43,442 nucleotides of DNA from Acholeplasmatales bacterium (lineage in GTDB: Bacteria; Bacillota_I; Bacilli_A; Izemoplasmatales; Hujiaoplasmataceae). The stretch spans positions 739-44,180 of the forward strand of contig DMTN01000058.1 in the NCBI GenBank assembly GCA_003477305.1, written 5' to 3'. The notes below the pieces were generated by a model, which was given only the letters and a program-made list of their open reading frames with translations, had not been told where the DNA came from and made no database searches. Shown piece after piece: positions 6,651 through 14,801 of this stretch. A program made the position numbers and the translations under genes. The stretch's first letter is position 1; every line of letters starts with the position of its first letter.

Positions 6651-7562
6651 ATGAAAAGACTGTTGGTCGCCGTTTTGGCGGCCGTCATCGCCTTGACCGC
6701 AATCGCATGCGTTTCACCGGAAGGGCTCTCCTTCATGGTCCCCTCGGGGTCGCCCGCGCTCGCCCAAATCTACGTCCAGGCGGAAGGGTATCATGATGTC
6801 GACATCGTCAACGGCGCCGATCCGCTCATCGCGGCGTTCGGCTCCGGCAGCCATGACGTCATCTTCGCACCGACCAACCTCGGTGCCAAAATGATCGCCT
6901 CGGGCTGTGCGTACGTTTTCGCCGGCGCCGTGGTCTGGGGGAACTATTACCTGGTATCGACGGGCAAGACGTCCTTCGTCCTTTCCGATCTCGAAGGCGC
7001 GGACATCATCGCCTTCGGACCGAACCAGACGTCCGACATCGTGCTCCGACATATTCTTGCAAGCAACGGCATCACCGCATCGATCACCTACGTCGACGCC
7101 GTCGCCACCGCCGCGTCGATGTTCGCCGCCGATCCGTCCTTGATCGTGCTCACCGCGGAGCCGTCGCTTTCGGCGATCGACGCCGTCGTCGAAGGCCTCC
7201 AGGTCATCGATCTGCAGACCGCCTACGCCGTCCTGCACGGGTCGGCATCCTATCCGCAGGCGGGCGTGTTCCTCAAAAACGATCTTGATGAAGCGCGTGT
7301 CGAGCGCTTCCTCGCCGATTTGTCCGCGTCCGTCGCCGCGGTCAACGACGATCCGGCCACTGCGGCCGCCGCCGCGGCCGCACTCGAATTCGGCTTTTCC
7401 GAGGCCGTGATGACTTCGGCGATTCCGGGCAGCCATTTGCAGTTTGTCTTTGCCGCAGAGGCACGAACGGCGCTCGAAGCGTATTTCGCGATTCTTTTCG
7501 CGATGAATCCGGCGCTCATCGGCGGCGCGCTTCCGGGGGATGGATTCTACCATGAATCCTAA
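6651..7562 (+). CDS. ABC transporter substrate-binding lipoprotein (NMT1/SsuA-like)
   Basis: 303 residues. A signal peptide with lipobox-like TAIAC (Cys20) suggests lipid anchoring to the outside of the membrane. The remainder resembles NMT1/THI5/SsuA-type periplasmic binding proteins: IVNGADPLIAAFGSGSHDVIFAP near the start, and a DLEGADIIAFGPNQTSDIVLRHIL segment. ATG 6651 is preferred over GTG 6642 because GGAAAG at 6635-6640 is properly spaced only for the former. The following permease gene overlaps. The substrate is unknown; relatives bind taurine, nitrate, pyrimidine precursors or sulfonates. No ATP-binding subunit is present in this cluster. Confidence 0.82.
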   Translation: MKRLLVAVLAAVIALTAIACVSPEGLSFMVPSGSPALAQIYVQAEGYHDVDIVNGADPLIAAFGSGSHDVIFAPTNLGAKMIASGCAYVFAGAVVWGNYYLVSTGKTSFVLSDLEGADIIAFGPNQTSDIVLRHILASNGITASITYVDAVATAASMFAADPSLIVLTAEPSLSAIDAVVEGLQVIDLQTAYAVLHGSASYPQAGVFLKNDLDEARVERFLADLSASVAAVNDDPATAAAAAAALEFGFSEAVMTSAIPGSHLQFVFAAEARTALEAYFAILFAMNPALIGGALPGDGFYHES

Positions 7563-8343
7563 AGCGGAATCGATGAAGAACCGATTCGTTTCGTTTTCCG
7601 GCATCTTCGCAATCTTCCTCGTTTGGATCGCCGCCTCCGCCATCGTCGCCAATCCGATGCTGCTGCCGACGCCGTGGAAAACGGCGGAAGCGTTCTTCGA
7701 AATCCTCACCGGAAGCGCATCGCTTCTGGCAATCGGTGCGACGGTGCTTCGTTTGACCGTGGCGATGGGGGTAGCGACCGTGCTCGGCCTTTCTTCCGGG
7801 ATCGCCGCCGGACTCGTCCCCGACGTCTATCGTTTCCTGCGCCCGGTCGTGACGGTGCTTCGGACCGTTCCGGTGATCTCGATCGTCGTCATCGTCTTGA
7901 TCGTCTTCGGGTTCGCCTCGACGCCCTATGTGATCACGTTTCTGATGGTGTTTCCGATCCTGTTCCAGGCTGCCGCCGACGGAATCCGGCGGATCGATCC
8001 CGAACTCGTCGACGTCTTCAAACTCGAGGATGGAACGCTGTTGGGCGGACTCCGGCATTGTTATCTGCCGCTGATCGCGGCTGACATCCGTACCGCGCTC
8101 TTGCAGGCGGCGGGACTTGGCGTCAAGGTCCTCGTGATGGCGGAATATCTCGCCCAGACGCCGCACTCTGTTGGCAACGCCTTGTATCTGGCGAAGGTCG
8201 AACTTGATTTCGGCGCCGTGTTCGCGTGGACCGCTTTGCTGGTTCTGATGGCGGGGGCGATTGAAGTGGGAGTCCGCCTCTTTGCGTCCGAAAAGACGCC
8301 GGAAATCAACGGCATCGCAAAAAAGCGCAGCATCACCGATTGA
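7552..8343 (+). CDS. ABC transporter permease (SsuC/TauC-like)
   Basis: 263 residues with about six membrane segments and the BPD_transp_1 coupling region (FQAAADGIRRIDPELVDVFKLEDGTLLGGLRHCYLPLI), equivalent to the EAA loop. It resembles permeases for nitrate/sulfonate/taurine-type substrates and pairs with the overlapping binding protein gene. Starts at ATG 7540, 7552 or 7573 are possible; 7552 gives workable spacing from the GGGGGA at 7535-7540. The stop codon overlaps the -35 box of the riboswitch promoter that drives the next gene. The ATPase must come from elsewhere in the genome. Confidence 0.85.
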   Translation: MNPKAESMKNRFVSFSGIFAIFLVWIAASAIVANPMLLPTPWKTAEAFFEILTGSASLLAIGATVLRLTVAMGVATVLGLSSGIAAGLVPDVYRFLRPVVTVLRTVPVISIVVIVLIVFGFASTPYVITFLMVFPILFQAAADGIRRIDPELVDVFKLEDGTLLGGLRHCYLPLIAADIRTALLQAAGLGVKVLVMAEYLAQTPHSVGNALYLAKVELDFGAVFAWTALLVLMAGAIEVGVRLFASEKTPEINGIAKKRSITD

Positions 8344-8368
8344 CAACCGGACTTCCAGCGGTTAAAAT
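8340..8368 (+). promoter_or_regulatory. Consensus promoter of the Mn riboswitch-ATPase unit
   Basis: TTGACA (8340-8345), 17-base spacer, TAAAAT (8363-8368). Transcription would begin near 8375, just before the aptamer. Confidence 0.88.
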
Positions 8369-8376
8369 GAGTACGT

Positions 8377-8499
8377 CATAAGGGAGTAGCCCACGCGCAC
8401 ACCTCATGCGTGGTCAAATCAACTAACACGATCGATTCCGATCTGGTTTGACCGCTAGCGGCGAGACTTATGCACTTCGTTGTGCATGGTCTCGCTTTT
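8377..8499 (+). ncRNA. yybP-ykoY manganese riboswitch with terminator expression platform
   Basis: The aptamer closes with P1 CATAAG (8377-8382) and CTTATG (8467-8472), contains the conserved GGGAGTAGC (8382-8390), P2 CCACGC/GCGTGG (8391-8396/8408-8413), P3 GGTCAAA/TTTGACC (8412-8418/8447-8453) with an upper GATCG/CGATC stem, and the second conserved loop CTAGCGGCGAGAC ending at 8467. The 3' strand GCGAGAC (8461-8467) can instead pair with GTCTCGC (8489-8495) followed by TTTT, forming a terminator. Metal binding to the aptamer should therefore prevent termination and turn the ATPase gene on. The yybP-ykoY class senses Mn2+ and often precedes cation-efflux ATPases. Confidence 0.9.
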
Positions 8500-8520
8500 G
8501 CATTCTCGGGAGGAAACAGC

Positions 8521-11226
8521 ATGGAAAAATATCAAGGCAGCATCGAACAGACATTGATGGATCTCAACACGGATTCCAAGCGCGGGTTGACCGCCGCCGA
8601 GGCGGCCGCGCGGATCGCCGCGAACGGGAAGAACGAATTGGCGGAAAAGCGTAAAAAAACGCTGTTCGGGATGTTCGTCGACCAGTTTCGCGATTTTCTC
8701 GTCATCATCCTGCTCTTCGCCGCAGCGATTTCCATCGTCACGGCGATCATCGAAGGGGAAGGACTCGTGGACGGCATCATCATCCTCGCCATCGTTCTTC
8801 TGAACGCCGTTTTAGGCGTTTCTCAGGAACAGAAGGCAAACAGCGCGCTCGCCGCGCTCCGGAAGATGAGTTCACCCCACGCCAAGGTGCTGCGGGACGG
8901 GAAAGTGACCGAAGTCGCTTCCGCCGATCTGGCGCTGGGCGACATCCTCTATCTCGATACCGGCGATTTCGTCAGCGCCGACCTGCGGCTGATCTCATCG
9001 ACGAACCTGCGCATCGACGAGTCCGCCCTCACGGGCGAATCCGTCCCGGTCGAAAAAGACGCGAAACAGGTCTTCGAAGCGGTGCGGCCGCTCGCCGACC
9101 GCACCAACTCCGCGTTCATGTCAACGCTTGTTTCCTATGGCAAAGGACAAGGCGTCATCACCGCCGTCGGGATGGATACGGAGATCGGCAAGATCGCAAC
9201 GATGCTCGATGCCGTCAAGGAAGGAAAGACGCCGCTGCAGAAGACGATCGATGAGTTCGCCAAGGTGCTCGGCATCATCTGCATCGTCGTATCCATCTTC
9301 GTCTTCCTCCTCGGACTGGTCCAGGGGCGCGATGTCTTCGAGATCTTCCTCACCGCGATCGCCCTTGCGGTGGCCGCGATCCCGGAGGGACTCACCGCGG
9401 TCATCACCGTCGTGCTGGCGCTCGGGATGCAGCGGATGGTCAAACGCAACGCCATCATCAAGTCGCTCTCGACCGTCGAAACGCTCGGCCAGGCGACCGT
9501 CATCTGCTCCGACAAGACCGGCACGCTCACGCAGAACAAGATGACCGTGCAACGGCTGTACGATCTCGACTCCGAATTTCAGGTGACCGGCACCGGATAT
9601 TCCACCGAAGGCGCGATCGAACAAAACGGCGTCAAGGCCGTCATGAATGCCAACCTCGACCTGCTTTTGAAGACCTGCATGCTTTGCAACGACGCGAAGC
9701 TCGAATCGGCCGAGAAAGTCATCGGCGACCCGACCGAAGCCGCATTGCTCGTCGTCGCCGCGAAAGCCGGGTTCGATCTTTCCGCCGCCGAGGAACGATA
9801 TCCCCGCATCAACGAATATCCGTTCGACTCCACCCGCAAGATGATGACGACGATCCACCGGATCGACGGCACCCACCTGGCGCTGACGAAAGGGGCATGC
9901 GATCAGTTGATCCGGCATTGCGAATACTTCCTCGACAAGGGCGTCGTCCGCCCGATCACCCCGAAGGACGTCGATGCCGTCCTGAAGCAGAACGACGACT
10001 GGTCCTCGCAGGCGTACCGCGTGCTCGGCTATGCGTATCGGCAGGCCGAGGATCCGATGGCGAAAGACTTGGAAGACGGGTTGATTTTCATCGGCCTTAC
10101 GGCGATGATCGACCCGCCGCGCAACGAAGCCAAAGACGCCATCATGGTCTGCCGCGACGCCGGCATCCGCGTCATGATGATCACCGGCGACCACCTTACC
10201 ACCGCGCGGGCGATCGCTACTAAACTGGGCATCCTCAAGCCCGGGCATCTCGCCCTCTCCGGCGAGGCCACGGCGAACATGACGGATGCGGAATATGAAG
10301 AAGCCATCCTGCGGTGCGACGTCTTCGCGCGCAGCACCCCCGAAGACAAGATCCGCATCATCGGGGTTCTCCAGAAAAACGGCGAAGTCGTCGCAATGAC
10401 GGGCGACGGCGTGAACGACGCGCCGGCCCTCAAGCAGGCCGACATCGGCGTGGCGATGGGCATTACCGGCACCGAAGTGTCGAAAGAAGCTTCGAACATG
10501 ATCCTGACCGACGACAATTTCGCCTCGATCGTATCCGCCGTCGAGGAGGGCCGGGTCATCTATGCGAATATCCGCAAATTCACGATCTATCTCGTCTCAT
10601 GCAACATCGGCGAGATCCTCATCATCACGCTGGCGATGATTTTCGCCGTCCTGTTCCAAAACGTGATCCCGCTTTTGGCGATTCACCTCCTCTGGATCAA
10701 TCTCGTGACCGATTCTTTCCCGGCGTTCGCGCTCGGAATGGAGGAGAAGGAAGCGAGCGTGATGGGCGATCAACCCCGCAGTCCGAAGGAAAAGCTGTTG
10801 AACGGTCCGACGCTCGTCAAGATCCTTGTTCAAGGCGCCGGGCTCGCGATTGCCGCCCTGCTCAGTTTCTGGATTGGATTTCAGATCGACGGCGCCTCCG
10901 TCGCCCAGGCGCGCACGATGATTTTCTTCACCGTCGTCGCCGGCGAGTTGATCCGCACCTATTCGGCCCGTTCCGAGACGCGTTTCCTGTTTTCGATGAA
11001 ACCGTTTGCCAACAAGTACCTGAACATCGCCGTCGCCGTTTCGCTGGCGCTCGTCTTCGCGCTCATCTACGTTCCTCCGCTCGCCGCGCTCTTCCGGCTC
11101 GAAGCGCTCACCGCCGCCGAACTGGCGATCGCCGCCGGACTCGGCTTGATCCCATTCCTCACCGGCGAACTCACGAAACTGTTCCATCCGGTTCGCAAAG
11201 ACCGCGTCCGTCACGCAAAATCATAG
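8521..11226 (+). CDS. P2A-type Ca2+/Mn2+ transporting ATPase
   Basis: 901 residues, full length. TGES (171-174) of the actuator domain, PEGL in M4 (from 288), phosphorylation site DKTGT (Asp331), nucleotide domain, hinge TGDGVNDAPA (from 627), M5 with SCNIGE, and M6 NLVTDSFPA (from 727). M4-M6 residues match SERCA/PMR1-like calcium pumps, and both M5 Asn and Glu ligands of SERCA site I appear present. ATG 8521 has GGGAGGA upstream at 8508. It sits behind a manganese riboswitch, like L. lactis yoaB and S. pneumoniae mgtA, so its main duty is probably export of excess Mn2+ and/or Ca2+ across the cytoplasmic membrane. Confidence 0.93.
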   Translation: MEKYQGSIEQTLMDLNTDSKRGLTAAEAAARIAANGKNELAEKRKKTLFGMFVDQFRDFLVIILLFAAAISIVTAIIEGEGLVDGIIILAIVLLNAVLGVSQEQKANSALAALRKMSSPHAKVLRDGKVTEVASADLALGDILYLDTGDFVSADLRLISSTNLRIDESALTGESVPVEKDAKQVFEAVRPLADRTNSAFMSTLVSYGKGQGVITAVGMDTEIGKIATMLDAVKEGKTPLQKTIDEFAKVLGIICIVVSIFVFLLGLVQGRDVFEIFLTAIALAVAAIPEGLTAVITVVLALGMQRMVKRNAIIKSLSTVETLGQATVICSDKTGTLTQNKMTVQRLYDLDSEFQVTGTGYSTEGAIEQNGVKAVMNANLDLLLKTCMLCNDAKLESAEKVIGDPTEAALLVVAAKAGFDLSAAEERYPRINEYPFDSTRKMMTTIHRIDGTHLALTKGACDQLIRHCEYFLDKGVVRPITPKDVDAVLKQNDDWSSQAYRVLGYAYRQAEDPMAKDLEDGLIFIGLTAMIDPPRNEAKDAIMVCRDAGIRVMMITGDHLTTARAIATKLGILKPGHLALSGEATANMTDAEYEEAILRCDVFARSTPEDKIRIIGVLQKNGEVVAMTGDGVNDAPALKQADIGVAMGITGTEVSKEASNMILTDDNFASIVSAVEEGRVIYANIRKFTIYLVSCNIGEILIITLAMIFAVLFQNVIPLLAIHLLWINLVTDSFPAFALGMEEKEASVMGDQPRSPKEKLLNGPTLVKILVQGAGLAIAALLSFWIGFQIDGASVAQARTMIFFTVVAGELIRTYSARSETRFLFSMKPFANKYLNIAVAVSLALVFALIYVPPLAALFRLEALTAAELAIAAGLGLIPFLTGELTKLFHPVRKDRVRHAKS

Positions 11227-11233
11227 CAGTATC

Positions 11234-11262
11234 TTGTAAAACTTCGGCTTTTGGAGTACAAT
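11234..11262 (+). promoter_or_regulatory. Promoter upstream of 11295 gene
   Basis: TTGTAA (11234-11239), 17-base spacer, TACAAT (11257-11262). Confidence 0.75.
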
Positions 11263-11294
11263 GATTTCAAGTCGTTCGAGAGGGGGGAATCGTG

Positions 11295-11840
11295 ATGCGA
11301 AACAACATCGTTCGAAACGTCGTATTGCAAAAGGGCGAGACCGTCCAAAAGGATTTTAAAAATCTGAAAGCGATCGGGACGTATTGCGCCATGATGCTGA
11401 CGACGAAGCGGTTGATCGTCTATACCTTCGGTCCCGACATCGAACGCGGCAAGCGGATCCGCCGCCGCAAGATGGACGAGATCGAACTCCGCTCGATCCA
11501 CCGTTTCGAATATTATCTCGACTATCACCGCGTCAACGCCTTCATCCGCATCATCGGTCTGATCTTCTTCGTTGCGGGCGCCGGCATCGGCTACCTCAAC
11601 TACACACAGGCGCTTACCGCGTATCTCCCGATCGTCGGAACCCTTCCCTACTGGTATTATGCGTTCGGAGCCGCGGCGTTCCTGGTGGTCATCGGCCTGG
11701 CGATGATGTTCAAAAACAAGAAGTACCTGGTTTTGAAGGTCAAATCCGGACTCGATGACAAACTCTCGCTCCGCTTCTCTCCGGAAAAGCAAAATGAGGA
11801 AGCGCTCCGCTTCATCGCCGGCAAAATCCACATTGACTGA
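11295..11840 (+). CDS. Two-TM membrane protein, possibly with bacterial PH-like domain
   Basis: 181 residues, not assigned to a characterised family. The N-terminal about 80 residues look like a beta-rich domain reminiscent of bacterial PH/GRAM-like folds (LKAIGTYCAMMLTTKRLIVYTFG...), then two membrane segments at roughly 94-115 and 126-146 with a short loop, and a short cytoplasmic tail (KYLVLKVKSGLDDKLSLRF) that resembles the second half of a PH-like strand set. ATG 11295 follows GAGGGGGG; a GTG just before it (11292) is possible. It forms a single-gene unit between its own promoter and terminator. Confidence 0.75.
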   Translation: MRNNIVRNVVLQKGETVQKDFKNLKAIGTYCAMMLTTKRLIVYTFGPDIERGKRIRRRKMDEIELRSIHRFEYYLDYHRVNAFIRIIGLIFFVAGAGIGYLNYTQALTAYLPIVGTLPYWYYAFGAAAFLVVIGLAMMFKNKKYLVLKVKSGLDDKLSLRFSPEKQNEEALRFIAGKIHID

Positions 11841-11851
11841 ACGAATCGATG

Positions 11852-11880
11852 ACTCCGCGAAGAATTTTCGCGGAGTTTTT
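11852..11880 (+). terminator. Rho-independent terminator
   Basis: ACTCCGCGAA (11852-11861) pairs with TTCGCGGAGT (11867-11876), followed by TTTTT. It closes the 11295-11840 unit. Confidence 0.93.
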
Positions 11881-11904
11881 GATTGTCAAAATTCACCGAT
11901 GATA

Positions 11905-11932
11905 TTTACATAAGCGTTCATTCTGTTATAAT
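11905..11932 (+). promoter_or_regulatory. Promoter of the lipoprotein gene
   Basis: TTTACA (11905-11910), 16-base spacer, extended -10 TGTTATAAT (11924-11932). Confidence 0.78.
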
Positions 11933-11967
11933 CAAAATAACGAAACCAAGCGAAAGAAGGCGCGACA

Positions 11968-12753
11968 ATGAAGAAAGCGATCGGGTTAATCTTGTTGGGG
12001 ATGATGTCGTTGGCGGCATCCGGATGCCGGGCCGAAACGACGGAAACGACCACGCACGACATCACGCGAGATCCGATCGTCGGGTTCTGGGTCGTTCCCG
12101 TCGGCGAATCGATCCCGACCTATTACACCGACTTCCTCGATCCGTGGGCGTTCAAGATTTATCTGGACATCGACGAAGCCGGGACCGCCGTGGATCTTGT
12201 CGGCGGGACGCCGTTTTATGACTTGTCAGGGGAGACGAAAGAATTCGTCGATGTCGACGGGGAATCCATGACCGGCTACCGGCTCGCCGCGACGCTTCGG
12301 GTTCTGATGGAGGGAACCACCTTCGGGGTCGCCTTCATCCATCGCGACGCGGCCGGATTCCTGCATCCGGGCACGTTGAATGGATACTATTTTCCCGACG
12401 CGGATGCGGTGACGACGATTTCGCTTGTTCAGGTCCTCGCGGATTACGCGATCGACCTCGAACTCCGGTTCGAGGCCGCCCCGCGGATCGCAAACGTCAC
12501 CGTTTCGATGTTTGCGGCCGACCACACCGAAATCCGCCAAACCGGCCTCTCCCTTTCCGACGGACTCTTATGGTCCATCGAAGCGGAGGAAGCGGTCGCC
12601 TATGTCGTCTTCGAGGAGACCCGCGAGGATGGTTTCATCCAACGAACGCTGTACTCGCGCGTCGACGGAGGCATGACGGGACACGCGGTCTTTCTACTTT
12701 CGGTTTATGGACTCGCCACCGCCCGCACATGCGTCATCACGTGGAACGAATGA
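11968..12753 (+). CDS. Hypothetical secreted lipoprotein
   Basis: 261 residues. A typical lipoprotein signal sequence ends in LAASGC (Cys20), followed by a Thr-rich linker (about residues 22-30). The mature part is rich in aromatic and acidic residues and beta-strand-like segments, with no recognisable enzyme motif. It would be anchored to the outer face of the membrane. It stands alone between its own promoter and a strong terminator. Family and function are unknown. Confidence 0.78.
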   Translation: MKKAIGLILLGMMSLAASGCRAETTETTTHDITRDPIVGFWVVPVGESIPTYYTDFLDPWAFKIYLDIDEAGTAVDLVGGTPFYDLSGETKEFVDVDGESMTGYRLAATLRVLMEGTTFGVAFIHRDAAGFLHPGTLNGYYFPDADAVTTISLVQVLADYAIDLELRFEAAPRIANVTVSMFAADHTEIRQTGLSLSDGLLWSIEAEEAVAYVVFEETREDGFIQRTLYSRVDGGMTGHAVFLLSVYGLATARTCVITWNE

Positions 12754-12756
12754 CTT

Positions 12757-12785
12757 GCGCGACGCCCGAAAGCGTCGCGCTTTTT
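12757..12785 (+). terminator. Rho-independent terminator after the lipoprotein gene
   Basis: GCGCGACGC (12757-12765) pairs with GCGTCGCGC (12772-12780) across a six-base loop, followed by TTTTT. Confidence 0.94.
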
Positions 12786-12812
12786 GTTTGTCTTTTTGGT
12801 GTCAGAAATTGT

Positions 12813-12842
12813 ATGGAAGCGCATTCTCAATCGTGATATAAT
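12813..12842 (+). promoter_or_regulatory. cre-like catabolite site and extended -10 of the MFS gene
   Basis: ATGGAAGCGCATTCTC at 12813-12828 fits the CcpA site consensus WTGNNARCGNWWWCAW at all defined positions but one or two near its end. It is immediately upstream of TGATATAAT (12834-12842), an extended -10. Position over the -35 area would make it a site of catabolite repression (inference); the transporter behind it looks sugar-related. Confidence 0.5.
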
Positions 12843-12900
12843 AGGATTAACACGCTGGGAAATCCGTTTCCGGCAAAAATGAAGACTCGGGAGACTTGAT

Positions 12901-14673
12901 ATGAAGCTCAACTACAAGAAAGTATTCTTCGTCGGCGTCGCGTTTTTCCTCATTTCGATGTTCTGGCAGACCTACGACTCCGTCATCACCAAGATCCTCA
13001 TCGACAAATTCGGTCTCTCGCAGACTTGGTCCGGCGTCATCATGGCCCTCGACAACGTGCTTGCCATTTTCCTGCTTCCGCTGTTCGGTGGGTTGTCCGA
13101 TAAGACCCAGTCCAAATTTGGCAGACGCACCCCGTACATCTTCTTCGGCACGATCGTCGCGGCGTTCGCGTTCGTCGCATTGTCCTTCGCGGACAGTTAC
13201 CAGACGGCGCAGATCGAAGCTACCGACATCGTCGCTGACTATGAGGACTATTTGGCCGAAAAATCAGTCATGTTGCTATCAATCGTCAAAGACGGAAAGC
13301 CCACCGCGCTGGTCGATCGGGAAGCCGCGGAAATCGCCTATGACGCGGACGAAATCACCGAAGCGGAATACAACGAGGCCGTGTCGACCTATCTCAACTG
13401 GCAAACCGACTGGCCCGCAGCGATGGTCAAGTGGGGCGAAACGAACGAACTGATTCTCAGCGGGAAAGACGCCGCGCTCGCCGCAGGAGAAATTTCTCAG
13501 AGTGCGTATGACCGCTGGTACGAAAACACCTATGAGCCGATGGATGAGATCGCCTGGCGCGCACTCAACACCGGCTATCTGACACAGGCCGAGTACTCCT
13601 ATTGGGCCGACGAGATCTACGACGACGTCTACGACGGCAGCCTCTCCGAGGCAGCCTGGGAGATGACGGCGGCCAATCCGTTCAATTTCATTGTCTTCGT
13701 CGTCCTGCTCTTCATCGCGCTCGTTTCGATGGCGACCTTCCGAAGCCCGGCCGTAGCCCTCATGCCGGACGTCACGATGAAGCCGCTCCGTTCGAAAGCC
13801 AACGCCATCATCAACCTGATGGGCACGTTCGGCGGTATTCTCTCCATCGCTCTCCTTGCAGTGTTCGGCTTAAGCAACCTTTCCTATGTCGACTATACGC
13901 TCGGCTTCGTCACCGTCGGCGTGCTCATGCTCGTATTCCTCGCGCTCTTCCTATGGAAAGTCAAAGAACCCAAGCTCGTCGCCGAAAAAGAAGCAGACGA
14001 CATCAAATACGGACTCACCGAAGAAGACGAAGTCAAGGCGTCCCACGAGACGATGCAGGACCTTTCCCGCGAAAAACGGAAATCCCTGTATCTCATCCTC
14101 GGGTCGGTCTTCCTCTGGTTCATCGGCTACAACGCCGTCACCACCAAGCTGTCCGACTATGCTCCGAAGGTTCTCGGCATGGGTTATTCGATGCCGCTCT
14201 TGATCGCGCAGGGCGCCGCCTTGATCGCCTTCGTTCCGATCGGCTTCCTCGCCACCAAGATCGGCCGCCGCAAGACGATCCTGATCGGCATCACGATCCT
14301 CTCGATTTGTTTCGGATCCGTCTTCTTCATCACCGAGACGACAAGTTCGCTCATGTACCTCATCTTCGCGATGACCGGCATCGGCTGGGCGACGATCAAC
14401 GTCAACTCGTATCCGATGGTCGTCGAACTTTCGAAGGGTTCGAACGTCGGTAAATATACTGGATACTATTACACCTTCTCGATGGCGGCGCAGATCCTTA
14501 CGCCGATCCTCTCCGGCATCCTGATGGACATCTGGGGACGCAAGATCCTGTTCCCATATGCGACGCTCTTCGTCGCGGCCGCGTTCATCACGATGTTCTT
14601 CGTCAAGCACGGCGATGCGAAAGTCGTCGACAACCGTTCCACGATCGAGAAACTCGGCCAGGAACTCGAATAA
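12901..14673 (+). CDS. MFS transporter (GPH/SLC45-like) with large extracellular insertion
   Basis: 590 residues. The first membrane segments carry the MFS motif-A region GGLSDKTQSKFGRRTPYI (63-80), as in glycoside/pentoside/hexuronide or sucrose-type carriers. Residues about 99-260 form an acidic, soluble insertion between an early pair of helices, so about 160 residues more than a standard carrier. The insertion contains four related short helical motifs (EITEAEYNEAV 151, GEISQSAYDRW 196, GYLTQAEYSYW 225, GSLSEAAWEM 246). The rest is typical 12-TM MFS with a second motif-A-like IGRRKT. It probably imports a sugar or glycoside by cation symport; substrate unknown. A GGGAG ribosome site precedes ATG 12901. 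Confidence 0.86.
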   Translation: MKLNYKKVFFVGVAFFLISMFWQTYDSVITKILIDKFGLSQTWSGVIMALDNVLAIFLLPLFGGLSDKTQSKFGRRTPYIFFGTIVAAFAFVALSFADSYQTAQIEATDIVADYEDYLAEKSVMLLSIVKDGKPTALVDREAAEIAYDADEITEAEYNEAVSTYLNWQTDWPAAMVKWGETNELILSGKDAALAAGEISQSAYDRWYENTYEPMDEIAWRALNTGYLTQAEYSYWADEIYDDVYDGSLSEAAWEMTAANPFNFIVFVVLLFIALVSMATFRSPAVALMPDVTMKPLRSKANAIINLMGTFGGILSIALLAVFGLSNLSYVDYTLGFVTVGVLMLVFLALFLWKVKEPKLVAEKEADDIKYGLTEEDEVKASHETMQDLSREKRKSLYLILGSVFLWFIGYNAVTTKLSDYAPKVLGMGYSMPLLIAQGAALIAFVPIGFLATKIGRRKTILIGITILSICFGSVFFITETTSSLMYLIFAMTGIGWATINVNSYPMVVELSKGSNVGKYTGYYYTFSMAAQILTPILSGILMDIWGRKILFPYATLFVAAAFITMFFVKHGDAKVVDNRSTIEKLGQELE

Positions 14674-14694
14674 CGGCAACGCCATTCAATCCAA

Positions 14695-14730
14695 AAAAGT
14701 CGACCGCGGATCCGTCCGCAGTCGACTTTT
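14695..14730. terminator. Bidirectional rho-independent terminator
   Basis: AAAAGTCGAC (14695-14704) pairs with GTCGACTTTT (14721-14730), with further GCGGA/TCCGC pairing inside. It separates the converging MFS and fliB-like genes. Confidence 0.93.
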
Positions 14731-14801
14731 CTCTATATATGCCAATCCCGCAGGGCCGGCAGATGGCTTGATTGAGTCCGTGAATTCCGAGATTTTGCGA
14801 T

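Noticed and set aside
9121..10248. Minus-strand open frame opposite the P-type ATPase
   Set aside because: Shadow frame; the ATPase carries all catalytic motifs on the plus strand.
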